The notes below the pieces were generated by a model. That model was not told where the DNA came from. It saw nothing but the letters and a program-made list of their open reading frames with translations, and did not search any database. Position numbers and translations under genes: made by a program. From Candidatus Latescibacterota bacterium (GTDB taxonomy: Bacteria; Krumholzibacteriota; Krumholzibacteriia; WVZY01): a DNA stretch of 52,763 bases. Shown here in pieces: positions 42,178 through 51,521 of the stretch; positions within the stretch are counted from its first letter, which is position 1, and every line of letters starts with the position of its first letter. The DNA lies in contig CP070677.1 of NCBI GenBank assembly GCA_020352495.1, positions 996,372-1,049,134 on the forward strand. The letters are read 5' to 3'.

Positions 42178-43674
42178 ATGAACAATTCCGCAACGAGACC
42201 CGCGCACGAGAAACAGTGGCTGGGTCACCCACGGGGTCTCTCCACACTCTTCTTCACCGAGCTTTGGGAACGCTTTAGCTACTACGGAATGCGGGCGCTT
42301 CTCATTCTGTACATGACCGCGCGCCATACCGACGGGGGACTCGAATTCGATGTCGCCATTGCCGGCGCGATCTATGCGGTCTACACGGCCTCAGGCTACA
42401 TGCTCAGCCTCCCCGGCGGCTGGATCGCCGACAATCTCTTGGGCCACCGGAAGTCCGTCATAGTCGGTGGAATTATGATCTCCGCAGGCAATTTCATGCT
42501 GGCGACGCCGAGCATCGTGCTCTTCTACGTTGGGCTCGCAACCATCGCCATGGGCACGGGTCTTCTCAAACCCAATGCCAGCACAATGGTGGGTATGCTT
42601 TACAAGGAGGGCGATGCGCGACGCGACTCCGGTTTTAGCATCTATTATATGGGAATCAACATCGGTGCGTTTTCCGCGCCGCTGATTTGCAGTTTTATCG
42701 GCGAGCAAATCAATTGGCATCTTGCCTTTGTCGCATCGGGTGTTGGAATGATCGTCGGATTGATTCAGTATGTCTACGGCACCAAGTACCTTGGCGAGGC
42801 GGGCAAGCACCCCGCGCCGGCAAAAGACGACGCCGAAAAACAACGCCGTGTTCGCAATTTCGTCATTGGAATTGGCTCGATCGCGGCGATCATAGTTCTA
42901 ATCATAATCCTCGACAAAACGGGGACCGCGGATATCACCGTTGAGCGTGTCGCCAACGCCTTTGGTATCGTCCTCGCCTTGATTGCAGTCCTCACCTTTG
43001 CGTGGATCTTTATGGCGGGTCATTGGACACGGGTGGAGCGCAACCGCTTGCTCGTGATCGTACTCCTCTTCTTCTGTGCGGCGCTCTTCTGGGGAGCCTT
43101 CGAACAGCACGGGTCATCGATCAACTTGTTTGCGCGCGACCACACCAATCGCGTCATTTTTGGCTGGGAGTTCCCCGCCGGCTACTTTCAGTCCCTCAAC
43201 GCGCTCTTTATCGTCATCTTCGCGGGGGTGTTTGCGTGGCTTTGGTTGGCACTTGGCAGACGAAACCGCGAACCATCGAGCCCCTCCAAGTTCGCGATCG
43301 GCCTCCTTCTGGTCGGTCTTGGGTATTTCATAATGGTTGCTGCGGCGTTTTTCGTTTCGGGCGGAGGGCGTGTCAGCCCGTTTTGGCTTGTCACTGCGAT
43401 GTTGTTTCACACCTTTGGAGAACTCGCCTTGAGCCCGGTGGGTCTTAGCACGGTAACCAAACTTGCGCCGGCACGTGTGGCGGGTCTTATGATGGGCGTA
43501 TGGTTTCTCGCGGGGTCGGTCGGCAATTACATGGGAGGCCGTCTGGCCGGTTTCTACGAGACGCTACCGCTACCCAAGCTCTTTGCGATCGTCGCGCTGG
43601 TGCCGATTGCAGCGGGACTGCTCTTATTCATGTTCGTAAGGCCGATCAAACGACTCATGGGCGGAGTCAACTAA
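42178..43674 (+). CDS. POT family proton-coupled oligopeptide transporter
   Basis: 498 residues, about 14 membrane helices of the major facilitator superfamily. FFTELWERFSYYGMRALL is the ExxERFxYYG POT signature; GLATIAMGTGLLKPNASTMVG and MGINIGAFSAPLIC follow. It imports di- and tripeptides with protons across the inner membrane. Good ribosome site (AAGGAT) and its own consensus promoter. It complements the exported peptidases in the window, giving a route from secreted peptidases to uptake to cytosolic M24 hydrolysis (inference). Confidence 0.93.
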   Translation: MNNSATRPAHEKQWLGHPRGLSTLFFTELWERFSYYGMRALLILYMTARHTDGGLEFDVAIAGAIYAVYTASGYMLSLPGGWIADNLLGHRKSVIVGGIMISAGNFMLATPSIVLFYVGLATIAMGTGLLKPNASTMVGMLYKEGDARRDSGFSIYYMGINIGAFSAPLICSFIGEQINWHLAFVASGVGMIVGLIQYVYGTKYLGEAGKHPAPAKDDAEKQRRVRNFVIGIGSIAAIIVLIIILDKTGTADITVERVANAFGIVLALIAVLTFAWIFMAGHWTRVERNRLLVIVLLFFCAALFWGAFEQHGSSINLFARDHTNRVIFGWEFPAGYFQSLNALFIVIFAGVFAWLWLALGRRNREPSSPSKFAIGLLLVGLGYFIMVAAAFFVSGGGRVSPFWLVTAMLFHTFGELALSPVGLSTVTKLAPARVAGLMMGVWFLAGSVGNYMGGRLAGFYETLPLPKLFAIVALVPIAAGLLLFMFVRPIKRLMGGVN

Positions 43675-43733
43675 CTTTGGTCCGTCAAGATTACCCGATC
43701 GATGTGATTTTTCCCGCCAACACGGTTCGGTCG

Positions 43734-43762
43734 TTGATATTCGCGTGCCCATCCCTTATAAT
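43734..43762 (+). promoter_or_regulatory. Consensus sigma70 promoter for the beta-helix protein
   Basis: TTGATA (43734-43739), 17-nt spacer, TATAAT (43757-43762). Transcription starts near 43769, about 64 nt before the ATG. Confidence 0.75.
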
Positions 43763-43832
43763 TAGAAATAATTAGACGTAGTCCCCTGCCCCAAAATCCC
43801 CACGTTTCACCCCTGGCCCAAGGAGACATCCA

Positions 43833-45020
43833 ATGCAACGTTTCGGCCGCGCGATATCGCTTTTGGGGATTTTTTTCGCTATTGTCGTCTCTTCGAGTCA
43901 TGCCGCCACCTGGTACGTTAAAGTCGACGGGAGCGGCGACGCACCCACAATTCAAGCGGCCATCGAGGCCGCCGGGACCGATGATACGATCCTCGTCGCA
44001 CCGGGAACGTACACCTGGTCCAACCAGGGCACCGGCGATGAATTTGGGATGATCCATATCATGCGCGGCGCCCCCCCGCTCACCGTTGTGAGCGAAGCGG
44101 GACCCGATGTGACCAAACTCGACGGCCAGCAGCAGGGGAGGATTTTCTTTTATCAGGGCCACTATCCACAAGATCCGGGGGGACTGACCATCGAGGGGTT
44201 CACGTTTCGCTACGGCAAAGCTACGCAATTGGGAAACCTCGTGGGAGGCGGATTTACCGCCCACCTTTCGTCACCGATCATCCGGAACTGTGTGTTCGAA
44301 TATTGCGAGGCCGACAACGGTGGAGCGTACTGGTTCGGTGGTCAAGGCTCTCCCGAGCTCATCGACTGTGTATTTAAAAATAACACGGCGCGGTTGGGTG
44401 GGGCTATTTTGGTGATCAACACACCCTTTGCAGCAAGGATCTCGAATTGCGAGATACGCCACAACACCGCAATCGATGACGGTGGTGCCATTTTTACGTA
44501 TAACGCGCCAATCCTTCTAGAGAATTCGATCGTCACGTTCAACACGGCGGGTTTGGATGGCGGGGGGCTTTCGTTGCAAAACGGTTCGTCCGGGACCGTA
44601 ACGCAAAGCACGCTTTACAAAAACCAGGGAGGTTGGGGTGGCGGGATCGCGCTTATCGCCTCGGATCTCCTGGTCGATCACACGATTGTCTCCAACAGCC
44701 TCGGCGGCGGGTCCGCCGGCGTCGACGCAAACAGCACGATCACGTTCTCCTGCAGCGATCTCTTCGCAAACATCGGCGGTGACTGGATCAGCCCATTCGC
44801 CGATCAACTCGGAACAAACGGCAATTTCTCCGCCGACCCTCTGTTTTGCAGCGTCTTGGGAGGGCTCGATCTCCATCTCAACGGTGATTCCCCATGTGCT
44901 CCCGGCAACCACCCCGACGGCGCGGCGTGTGATCTGATCGGCGCGCTGCCGGTGGACTGTGGCGACGCCCCAACGGAACAGCGGACGTGGGGCGCGATCA
45001 AATCGATGTACGCCAACTAA
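43833..45020 (+). CDS. Secreted parallel beta-helix protein
   Basis: 395 residues; signal peptide (MQRFGRAISLLGIFFAIVVS, cleavage near SSHA). The start TWYVKVDGSGDAPTIQAAIE and VAPGTY is the classic opening of right-handed beta-helix (pectate-lyase-fold) proteins. Helix turns follow (IIRNCVFEYCEADNGGA, LIDCVFKNNTARLGGA, ISNCEIRHNTAIDDGGA). It lacks the usual C-terminal sorting tail; the end is WGAIKSMY. Pectate lyase catalytic residues are not apparent, so ligand binding or adhesion is as likely as polysaccharide cleavage. Strong promoter and AAGGAGA ribosome site suggest good expression. Confidence 0.8.
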   Translation: MQRFGRAISLLGIFFAIVVSSSHAATWYVKVDGSGDAPTIQAAIEAAGTDDTILVAPGTYTWSNQGTGDEFGMIHIMRGAPPLTVVSEAGPDVTKLDGQQQGRIFFYQGHYPQDPGGLTIEGFTFRYGKATQLGNLVGGGFTAHLSSPIIRNCVFEYCEADNGGAYWFGGQGSPELIDCVFKNNTARLGGAILVINTPFAARISNCEIRHNTAIDDGGAIFTYNAPILLENSIVTFNTAGLDGGGLSLQNGSSGTVTQSTLYKNQGGWGGGIALIASDLLVDHTIVSNSLGGGSAGVDANSTITFSCSDLFANIGGDWISPFADQLGTNGNFSADPLFCSVLGGLDLHLNGDSPCAPGNHPDGAACDLIGALPVDCGDAPTEQRTWGAIKSMYAN

Positions 45021-45114
45021 CCGGTTGGATACAGGGCAGCCGCGCGACAAACGACCACCACTAATCGGTCCGACATCTCGGACGACATCCCCGAGACAAC
45101 GGACTTTTCTGTAT

Positions 45115-45141
45115 TTGACGTTTGAGCCCACGTGTTATATT
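45115..45141 (+). promoter_or_regulatory. Candidate promoter for the SudB-like/polX operon
   Basis: TTGACG (45115-45120) with TATATT (45136-45141) at 15 nt, or TATTTG at 17 nt. AT-rich compared with surroundings. Confidence 0.4.
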
Positions 45142-45181
45142 TGTGTATCATTTGTACGTTTTTTCGGGGAAATCATGAGTC

Positions 45182-46075
45182 ATGCAAAACATCATCACGA
45201 GCGAAACGCTAACCGGTAGGCACACCGCCTACGTTATCAATGCTCCGGAGATCGCGATGAAGGCGGAACCGGGTCAGCTGGTAATGGTTCGCTCCAACTA
45301 CTGGCCAGGTCCGATTCCTCACGCCATCGCAGACTATGACCGCGACAAGGGGACGGTAACGATCGTCGTGCGTACACCGAGGTTCGAGGAAACGCGGGTG
45401 GGCGACGCCATAGTGGAACCCGGGGACACGGGTAGCCAATCGCCGGTAGGACCCTCCACCGAAGCCGTTCTCTCGCGAGACCCGGGGTCGTCTGAGCATC
45501 CACCGTTGAGTGGTGATAACGCATCTTTCGAACTCACGGGCCCATTGGGTCGGCCGGGTCGGACCGAGACGACCGGGAAGATCGTCTGCGTCACGAAAGG
45601 TTCGGGCGTTGCCGCCCTATTTCCAAGGCTTCGTCAATACAAGGAGAAGGGTTGGTACACGATCGTTATCGCGGGCTATTCAAACAAAGACGATATCTTC
45701 TGGGCGGAACGGCTCGATCGTCACAGCGACGAACTCTACGTCGTTACCGATGACGGGAGTTTTGGCATCAAAGGCCCTGTTCGGCAAACCCTCAAGGCTG
45801 TCTGCGAGCACACAAACGACATCGATCAGGTGTTTGCCGTCGGCTCCCTCAAGTTGCTCAAGATCTCCTCCGACATCACTCGCAACTACATGATCCCGAC
45901 GTTGATCAGTCTGAATGCCGTCCTCGACGGAGAAGATTCTCGCGTTGCCGATGCGGTTGTCACAAACGGTGAAGCACCATCCGACTTCGACTGGAATCAA
46001 GCTGCCGATTTGGACGGACACATGCAGGATTTTGATGAACTGACCCACAAGCTCGGTATTCAAATCGCGAAATGA
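45182..46075 (+). CDS. SudB/PyrK-like FAD/NAD-binding protein without the 2Fe-2S cysteines
   Basis: 297 residues. The order of elements matches sulfide-dehydrogenase/ferredoxin-NADP reductase subunit alpha (SudB, NfnA, PyrK): IAMKAEPGQLVMVRSN, VTIVVRTPRFEETRVGDAI, ELTGPLGRPG, YTIVIAGYSNKDDIFWAERL, LYVVTDDGSFGIKGPV, VFAVGSLKLLK, and DLDGHMQDFDELTHK at the end. The usual MCGGCR...FACVDGPEFD cluster site is missing; only Cys136 and Cys208 remain. Residues 78-112 are an insertion. The start has GGGGA 11 nt upstream and overlaps a 14-codon ORF in another frame. Its partner SudA/GltB-like subunit is absent, so its function is uncertain. Confidence 0.75.
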   Translation: MQNIITSETLTGRHTAYVINAPEIAMKAEPGQLVMVRSNYWPGPIPHAIADYDRDKGTVTIVVRTPRFEETRVGDAIVEPGDTGSQSPVGPSTEAVLSRDPGSSEHPPLSGDNASFELTGPLGRPGRTETTGKIVCVTKGSGVAALFPRLRQYKEKGWYTIVIAGYSNKDDIFWAERLDRHSDELYVVTDDGSFGIKGPVRQTLKAVCEHTNDIDQVFAVGSLKLLKISSDITRNYMIPTLISLNAVLDGEDSRVADAVVTNGEAPSDFDWNQAADLDGHMQDFDELTHKLGIQIAK

Positions 46076-47865
46076 AGAAACCGAAACCTCGACCCTCCGA
46101 CTCCCGGCCGTCAAAAAAGAAGAAGCCGTCCGAGAAAACACCGATCACCAAATCCGATGTTGCCCGTCTCTTCGAAGAGATGGCAAGCGTCCTAGAGCTA
46201 CTCGACGAGAATCCGTTCAAGATCCGCTCATACCAGAACGCCGCCCGGGCAATCGAGAGTCTACCCGGCGAGCTTGGCGAGATGATCGATTCGGGTGAGC
46301 TCCTCAATGTAAAGGGCATTGGAAAGTCACTCTTTTCACACATCGAGGAGCTTAGAAACACCGGTCGTCTCGAAATCTACGAAAAGGCAAAGGCAAAGAT
46401 TCCCGAGGGCTTGCTCGAAATGCTCCGCATACCGGGTATGGGACCCAAGAAGGTCAAGGCCGTTTACGAAAAACTCGGCATCAGCGATATCGACCAACTC
46501 GAGACAGCGGCCAATGAGAACAGGGTGGCTGCGTTGGAGGGTTTTGGGACCAAAACCCAGGTGAACATCCTTTACGGGATACAGAACCTGAGGAAGTACA
46601 GCGAGAGACATCTGTTGAGCAAGGCGTTTACCGAAGCGCGAGGAATTCTCGGCGAGATCTCAAAACACCGTGATGTAAAACGATCGCTCCTTGCGGGAAG
46701 CCTACGGCGCATAAAAGAGACGATCAAAGACATCGACATACTCGTCAGTGCGGCGAAATCGGAAGCCATCATGGATAGCTTCACGGGGCTTTCCCGGGTC
46801 GCTTCGGTAGTGGCCAAAGGCAAGACCAAATCGAGCGTGGTTCTAAAATCCGGAATCAACGCCGATCTTCGGGTTGTAAGCGACAAAGAGTTCCCCTTCG
46901 CCTCGCACTACTTCACCGGGAGCAAAGAGCACAACACCGAAATGCGCGGCAGGGCAAAAAAGATGGGATACAAATTGAACGAGTACGGGCTTTTCAAAGA
47001 TGACAAACTCGTCGCATGCGACGATGAAAAGGCCATTTTCCGGAGACTTGGTCTCGACTACATTCCCCCGGAGCTTCGCGAAGCGCAGGGCGAGATCGAG
47101 GCGGCGGAACAGCACGTTCTGCCCAATCTTCTGAGCGAGACCGATTTGATCGGCCTCTTTCATGTCCACACGACCTACAGCGATGGGACGGCGTCCGTCA
47201 AAGAGATGGCAAAGGGGGCCGAGGCCATGGGATTTGCGTACCTGGGAATCGCCGATCACAGCCGGAGCGCTGCGTACGCGGGCGGGCTGTCGACCGCGGA
47301 TGTAAAAAAACAGGCGAAAGAGGTCAAGGAAGTCAACAAGTCATTGCGCGGTTTTCGTGTTTTTCAGGGGATCGAGTCCGATATCTTGACCGATGGATCA
47401 CTCGATTATCCCACGGAGATTCTTGAGCTTTTCGATTTTGTCGTCGTGTCGGTTCATCAGAACTTTGGCCTCAGCCAGTCGGAGATGACAAAACGTATCA
47501 TCCGGGCGATAGAAAATCCCTATACGACGATGCTTGGTCACCCGACTGGGCGTCTCTTGCTTGCCAGAGAGGCATACAAAGTCGATCTCTACGCGTTGAT
47601 CGACGCCGCAGCAGAAAACGATGTCGTGATTGAGATCAACTCCAACCCCCATCGCCTCGATTTGGACTGGCGTTACCTGAGGACCGCAAAAGAGAAAGGC
47701 GTAAAGATCGCCATATGTCCCGACTCCCATACGGTCGAAGGGATGGAGGACTATCGCTACGGGGTGGGGATCGCGCGCAAGGGCTGGCTTACCAAAGACG
47801 ATGTGATCAATTGTCTCGACGCGACCGGAATCGACACGCTTTTTGCCTCGAAACGAAAGGGTTGA
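46072..47865 (+). CDS. polX: DNA polymerase/3'-5' exonuclease PolX
   Basis: 597 residues. An 8-kDa/HhH N-terminal part (ENPFKIRSYQNAARAIESL, LNVKGIGKSLFSHIEEL, RIPGMGPKKVKAVYEKLG) is followed by the polymerase-beta nucleotidyl transferase site (AGSLRRIKETIKDIDILV with Asp220 and Asp222, third Asp at 264). The C-terminal PHP domain has GLFHVHTTYSDGT (His363, His365), GIADHSRS and ICPDSHT. Bacterial PolX fills short gaps in base-excision repair and removes mismatched 3' ends with the PHP exonuclease. Its ATG overlaps the TGA of the preceding gene, implying translational coupling. Followed at 7 nt by nth. Confidence 0.94.
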   Translation: MKKPKPRPSDSRPSKKKKPSEKTPITKSDVARLFEEMASVLELLDENPFKIRSYQNAARAIESLPGELGEMIDSGELLNVKGIGKSLFSHIEELRNTGRLEIYEKAKAKIPEGLLEMLRIPGMGPKKVKAVYEKLGISDIDQLETAANENRVAALEGFGTKTQVNILYGIQNLRKYSERHLLSKAFTEARGILGEISKHRDVKRSLLAGSLRRIKETIKDIDILVSAAKSEAIMDSFTGLSRVASVVAKGKTKSSVVLKSGINADLRVVSDKEFPFASHYFTGSKEHNTEMRGRAKKMGYKLNEYGLFKDDKLVACDDEKAIFRRLGLDYIPPELREAQGEIEAAEQHVLPNLLSETDLIGLFHVHTTYSDGTASVKEMAKGAEAMGFAYLGIADHSRSAAYAGGLSTADVKKQAKEVKEVNKSLRGFRVFQGIESDILTDGSLDYPTEILELFDFVVVSVHQNFGLSQSEMTKRIIRAIENPYTTMLGHPTGRLLLAREAYKVDLYALIDAAAENDVVIEINSNPHRLDLDWRYLRTAKEKGVKIAICPDSHTVEGMEDYRYGVGIARKGWLTKDDVINCLDATGIDTLFASKRKG

Positions 47866-47871
47866 ACCCCG

Positions 47872-48615
47872 ATGACAAAGAAGACCGCCGCCCGGAGACA
47901 AAAACAATCCAAATCCAAAGGTGCAAAACCAAAGACCAAGAAATCCGCTGTTTCCATCAAAGCTCGAACCTCGAACAAACAAGCCGCCGGTGACAAACAG
48001 AGGATCACGGAGATGATCGAGATCCTGAGCAGTGAGTTCCCCGATGCCCGTTGTATGCTCGACCACTCGAGCCCCTTCGAGCTTTTGATTGCCACGATCC
48101 TCGCCGCGCAATGCACCGATGCGATGGTCAACCAAGTAACAAAGTCGTTATTCAAAAAGTATCGGTCGCCCGAAGACTTCATAAACGCGTCCCCGGAACA
48201 GATCGAGAAAGATATTTTCAAAACGGGTTTCTACCGAAACAAAACGAAGAGTATAAAGAAATGTTGTGAGTCCCTCATCTCTCGTCACGACCGCCAAGTC
48301 CCATCCACTATGGATGAACTAGTGGCACTTGGCGGTGTCGGGCGCAAAACGGCGAACTGTGTTCTTGGCGTATGGTTTGGTGTGCCTGGGATCGTCGTCG
48401 ATACCCACGTTCGAAGACTCTCGCGCCGGATGGGTTTTACCGAAGAGACGAATCCCGATAAGATCGAACAGGATCTGATGAAAATCGCCCCCGAACACGA
48501 GTGGACTCATATGTCTCACCTTTTTGCCGATTTGGGACGCACGTACTGCGCTGCGCGAAAGCCCCGTTGCGAAGAGTGCCCGGTTGAGCACCTCTGCCCC
48601 AAGATCCTCGATTGA
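47872..48615 (+). CDS. nth: Endonuclease III
   Basis: 247 residues. A Lys-rich N-terminal tail of ~45 residues, not present in E. coli Nth, precedes the conserved core. The HhH motif is ALGGVGRKTANCVLG with catalytic Lys169. Asp187 is in GIVVDTHVRRLS. The 4Fe-4S ligands are Cys236, Cys243, Cys246 and Cys252. It removes oxidised pyrimidines and nicks the abasic site. Direct pairing with polX suggests a base-excision-repair unit: Nth makes the gap, PolX fills it. Confidence 0.96.
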   Translation: MTKKTAARRQKQSKSKGAKPKTKKSAVSIKARTSNKQAAGDKQRITEMIEILSSEFPDARCMLDHSSPFELLIATILAAQCTDAMVNQVTKSLFKKYRSPEDFINASPEQIEKDIFKTGFYRNKTKSIKKCCESLISRHDRQVPSTMDELVALGGVGRKTANCVLGVWFGVPGIVVDTHVRRLSRRMGFTEETNPDKIEQDLMKIAPEHEWTHMSHLFADLGRTYCAARKPRCEECPVEHLCPKILD

Positions 48616-48690
48616 CGATCCGAGGCTCGAGTGTGTTTGCGGGGTAATCCCGGCTGACGAGCTATTGGACGAGGCGTTTCGACTCGATAG

Positions 48691-49476
48691 CTAACGCACC
48701 TCGAGCAGTTGGATATCGTAGATTAGTGTCGAATTTGGCGGGACTTTTTTGCCAAACCCTTTTTCTCCGTACCCAAGAAACGGTGGAATGATGAGTTTTC
48801 GCATGCCCCCCTCACGCATCGAAAGCAACCCCTCGACCCATCCGGGAATCAACTTTTCGGCATCAACCTGGAATTCGACGGGGTTCCTACGGAAGATCGT
48901 GCTGTCAAAAACCGTCCCATCCTCGAGAAACCCCGAGTAATGGACAACGACGGTGCTCCCGAGTTCAGGAAACTCACCGGTCCCAACTGCGAAATCCACG
49001 ATTTGAAGACCGCTTTTTGTGGCGATGATCTCGCGCCCGGCCTCATTCCACGGGATTGGCTGAAGCGGAGCTGGCTCGATGTCCACGAGCTCGACTTCGA
49101 ACTTGACCCACGTCATCGGAGGGACGACACCGGGACGGCCTTCTTCACCAAAAGCAAGATGCGGAGGCAGAATGAGGATTCGTTTTCCCCCTTTTCGCAT
49201 CGTCGCCACGCCCTCTTCCAGCCCGGGAAGTAGTTCATCTTTTCCAAACCGGAACTTCCGCGGTCCTTCCAACTGCGCCGTCGTGTCGAACTGATCGCCA
49301 TCGAGATACCAACCCGTATAATGGAGCGAAATGATCTCACCCTGTTTGGGAACAGCACCCGTCCCTTGGTGGACCTCGGTGACTTGGAGTCCCGATTCGG
49401 TTGTCCACGAGTCGTGGCGCCCGCAGCAAAAAACGGCGAGCATGAGAAAACTCACGAGTACCGGCAGACGTCTCAT
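48691..49476 (-). CDS. Lipoprotein with two FKBP-type peptidyl-prolyl isomerase domains
   Basis: 261 residues. Signal sequence with a lipobox-like AVFC; a second Cys follows directly. Two FKBP domains lie in tandem (~28-130 and ~155-260). Each has the VxxHYxGxLxDGxxFD core (SLHYTGWYLDGDQFDTT and VVHYSGFLEDGTVFDST), GLxxMRxGGxRxLxIPPxxxxGE and VPPxxxxxFxVxLxxI. Both catalytic sites look intact. It should speed folding of exported proteins at the membrane, in line with the many exported proteins here. Transcribed away from the nth gene. Ribosome site weak. Confidence 0.88.
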   Translation of the reverse strand: MRRLPVLVSFLMLAVFCCGRHDSWTTESGLQVTEVHQGTGAVPKQGEIISLHYTGWYLDGDQFDTTAQLEGPRKFRFGKDELLPGLEEGVATMRKGGKRILILPPHLAFGEEGRPGVVPPMTWVKFEVELVDIEPAPLQPIPWNEAGREIIATKSGLQIVDFAVGTGEFPELGSTVVVHYSGFLEDGTVFDSTIFRRNPVEFQVDAEKLIPGWVEGLLSMREGGMRKLIIPPFLGYGEKGFGKKVPPNSTLIYDIQLLEVR

Positions 49477-49556
49477 CGCTGCCAAGTGTAATGGATAACA
49501 ACGGAGGGAATCAAGTTGCGACGATAACGCGGGGCGACCGCGATGCAATCACCGCT

Positions 49557-51521
49557 CTACTCCGAGGCTGAACCGAGTAGTAGCTCGAGTTGAACGAATA
49601 CACTCAAATCAAACGATGCACCCACGGGGTGATATCTCGCGTCATCACCCAACAGATTCTTAAAAAGAAGACTCCCCCGGCCCCGGTCGTGCCACAGGCA
49701 TTTCTCCACGGCGGCATCGAGTGTGACAAATTCATCGACCGTCGAACGGTAAACACCGTTCGATTGATCCATCACATCCCGGTATGCATGCCACTGGGAC
49801 GCGCTGTAGTAGCTCAACTGGGCCCACAATCTGAAACCCTGGACGGGGGCATAGCCCATCCATTGTCTGAAGAGGTGCCGGGGGACGGTGTCCCAGAGAT
49901 TTTTGAAATCCCGGTCACCCGACAAAGCTCTTTGGTATCGGTAGGCGGTTCTCACGCGAACCCGAGGTATGCGTCTCGTCTCGGCAGCGATCTGACACCC
50001 GATGACATCGCCGCCTCGGCCGGATACCAGACGAACGGGGCCATGGAACGCCTGTTCGGCGGGGTCAAACTGATATCGTTGCGCCTCGAGAAACAGATTC
50101 GAATGGTTCCGATAAAACCCGCTCACCATCCACGAGACGGGATCGTCACGCGCAAACGAGACGGATGTGTCGACGGTCCATTTTCGCGCTGTTCCCAAGT
50201 GTCTGTCCGCGCTGATCACGACACCGGCATCCTCCAAAAAGCCGTACCCTCGTTCACGCCAGTACCAGATCCTCCCATCTTCCTCGGGCCGTCGTTCGGC
50301 ATACGCGACCGTCGCGTCGATCCGCCGCCCCGACCCAATGATCCAGCTCCCCGCCGTCATGGCATTCAAGGAAACATCTTTTCTCCCAACAGTGGTCGAA
50401 ACGGCGAGCGCTTGTTCCACAGCCGGGGACCACCCCACCCGGCCTTCTCCGTATAATCTGCCCAGCCATAAGTGGTCCTCAACGAGCGTGTATCCGGTTT
50501 TCGCATCGATACGTTCGACGGCCCCTCCCAACTTGCACGGGAACCGCATCGCGTTGTGCGAGGCTTCGATCCCCGACGTGAAGGTTTTCGCCGTCCAATC
50601 GAAATCGAGACCCAGCGAATTATGCCGATATCCGATCTCGTTCACAGTGTAGGCAACTCGATAGTCCACGCCGATCGTCCCACCGCGCTCGAACCGGCCG
50701 CACACGCCCCCCATCGTGTGATGACTCGTCACCGGGATCTCCCGGCCAAAAGGCCCAAAAAAGAAAAAATCCTCGAACTTCGAGTATCCCACAATGCCGT
50801 GATGTTCACCTCCCAGGAGCCTTCCACCAAACGACACGGACGGCGCGATGACGTTGATTTGCGGATAGGCACCCGCGGCGATTCCGACGTTTCGTTGTCG
50901 CGTCGCCGCGTCGGTTGCGTAGTGCCGTTCTTGCAGGTAGCCGACGTGGAGATCGCACCGGTCGGTTGCGTAGCACCCCTCGACTGACAAATCGGGACCG
51001 ATTTTGTCCACGTTTGGTGTCGCGAATTCCGTATATCGGTAAGGACCTGGATCTTCCGTTTCGTTGCCCCAGGCGGCCCTTCCCCGGACCCAATACCGAT
51101 TGCCGGCGCGGCCCGTGTGAAAGTGGATGAGCCCCGATCCGATGAACTCGCCCCGGTAAAGCTGCGGAAGCGTTACAACCTCCACCGAGTCGATTTGGCC
51201 GACACTCAACGGGAGACGGTTGAGGTTTGTGATACCAAACTGGTTCAGATCGACACGGATCCCGTCCACCATTACCATCCAGCTCTGATTCTCGTACGCG
51301 CCTAGTCCCGGTGGGCTCACCTGCCAGGTGAATCCATCGATCGTCATCGGCGTCCACCCATCGATAAGAAAAAGAATATCGGCGAGCCGAGATACTCCTG
51401 CCTCTCGTATCTCGTCTTTTGAGATTACCCGCCGTCCCGCTGGCCCGTTGCCGGCGTCGGCTCCTGCATCCCATGGCGGCACGACGAACGCGAGGAAGAT
51501 CAGTAATAGAGCGGATCTCAT
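49557..51521 (-). CDS. TonB-dependent receptor plug-domain outer-membrane protein
   Basis: 654 residues with a signal peptide (MRSALLLIFLAFVVPPW). Residues ~30-140 form a plug domain: RVISKDEIREAGVSRLADIL, WMVMVDGIRVD, QIDSVEVVTLPQLYRGEF and IGSGLIHFHTGRAG. The remainder has the strand/turn pattern of a 22-strand barrel. I see no clear TonB box. The last residue is Glu, with no terminal Phe or Trp, which is unusual. It probably imports a ligand or binds a surface partner; the substrate is unknown. Its ATG overlaps the TGA of the preceding small barrel gene (GGGAG upstream), so the two are coupled. Confidence 0.8.
   Translation of the reverse strand: MRSALLLIFLAFVVPPWDAGADAGNGPAGRRVISKDEIREAGVSRLADILFLIDGWTPMTIDGFTWQVSPPGLGAYENQSWMVMVDGIRVDLNQFGITNLNRLPLSVGQIDSVEVVTLPQLYRGEFIGSGLIHFHTGRAGNRYWVRGRAAWGNETEDPGPYRYTEFATPNVDKIGPDLSVEGCYATDRCDLHVGYLQERHYATDAATRQRNVGIAAGAYPQINVIAPSVSFGGRLLGGEHHGIVGYSKFEDFFFFGPFGREIPVTSHHTMGGVCGRFERGGTIGVDYRVAYTVNEIGYRHNSLGLDFDWTAKTFTSGIEASHNAMRFPCKLGGAVERIDAKTGYTLVEDHLWLGRLYGEGRVGWSPAVEQALAVSTTVGRKDVSLNAMTAGSWIIGSGRRIDATVAYAERRPEEDGRIWYWRERGYGFLEDAGVVISADRHLGTARKWTVDTSVSFARDDPVSWMVSGFYRNHSNLFLEAQRYQFDPAEQAFHGPVRLVSGRGGDVIGCQIAAETRRIPRVRVRTAYRYQRALSGDRDFKNLWDTVPRHLFRQWMGYAPVQGFRLWAQLSYYSASQWHAYRDVMDQSNGVYRSTVDEFVTLDAAVEKCLWHDRGRGSLLFKNLLGDDARYHPVGASFDLSVFVQLELLLGSASE

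Noticed and set aside
45174..45218. 14-codon leader ORF with GGGGA upstream overlapping the SudB-like start
   Set aside because: No regulatory amino-acid run and the spacing to the ribosome site is only 3 nt; possible but unsupported.
48661..48700. Hairpin between nth and the FKBP gene as a terminator
   Set aside because: The pairing AGCTAT/ATAGCT is interrupted by an internal loop and lacks a T-run.
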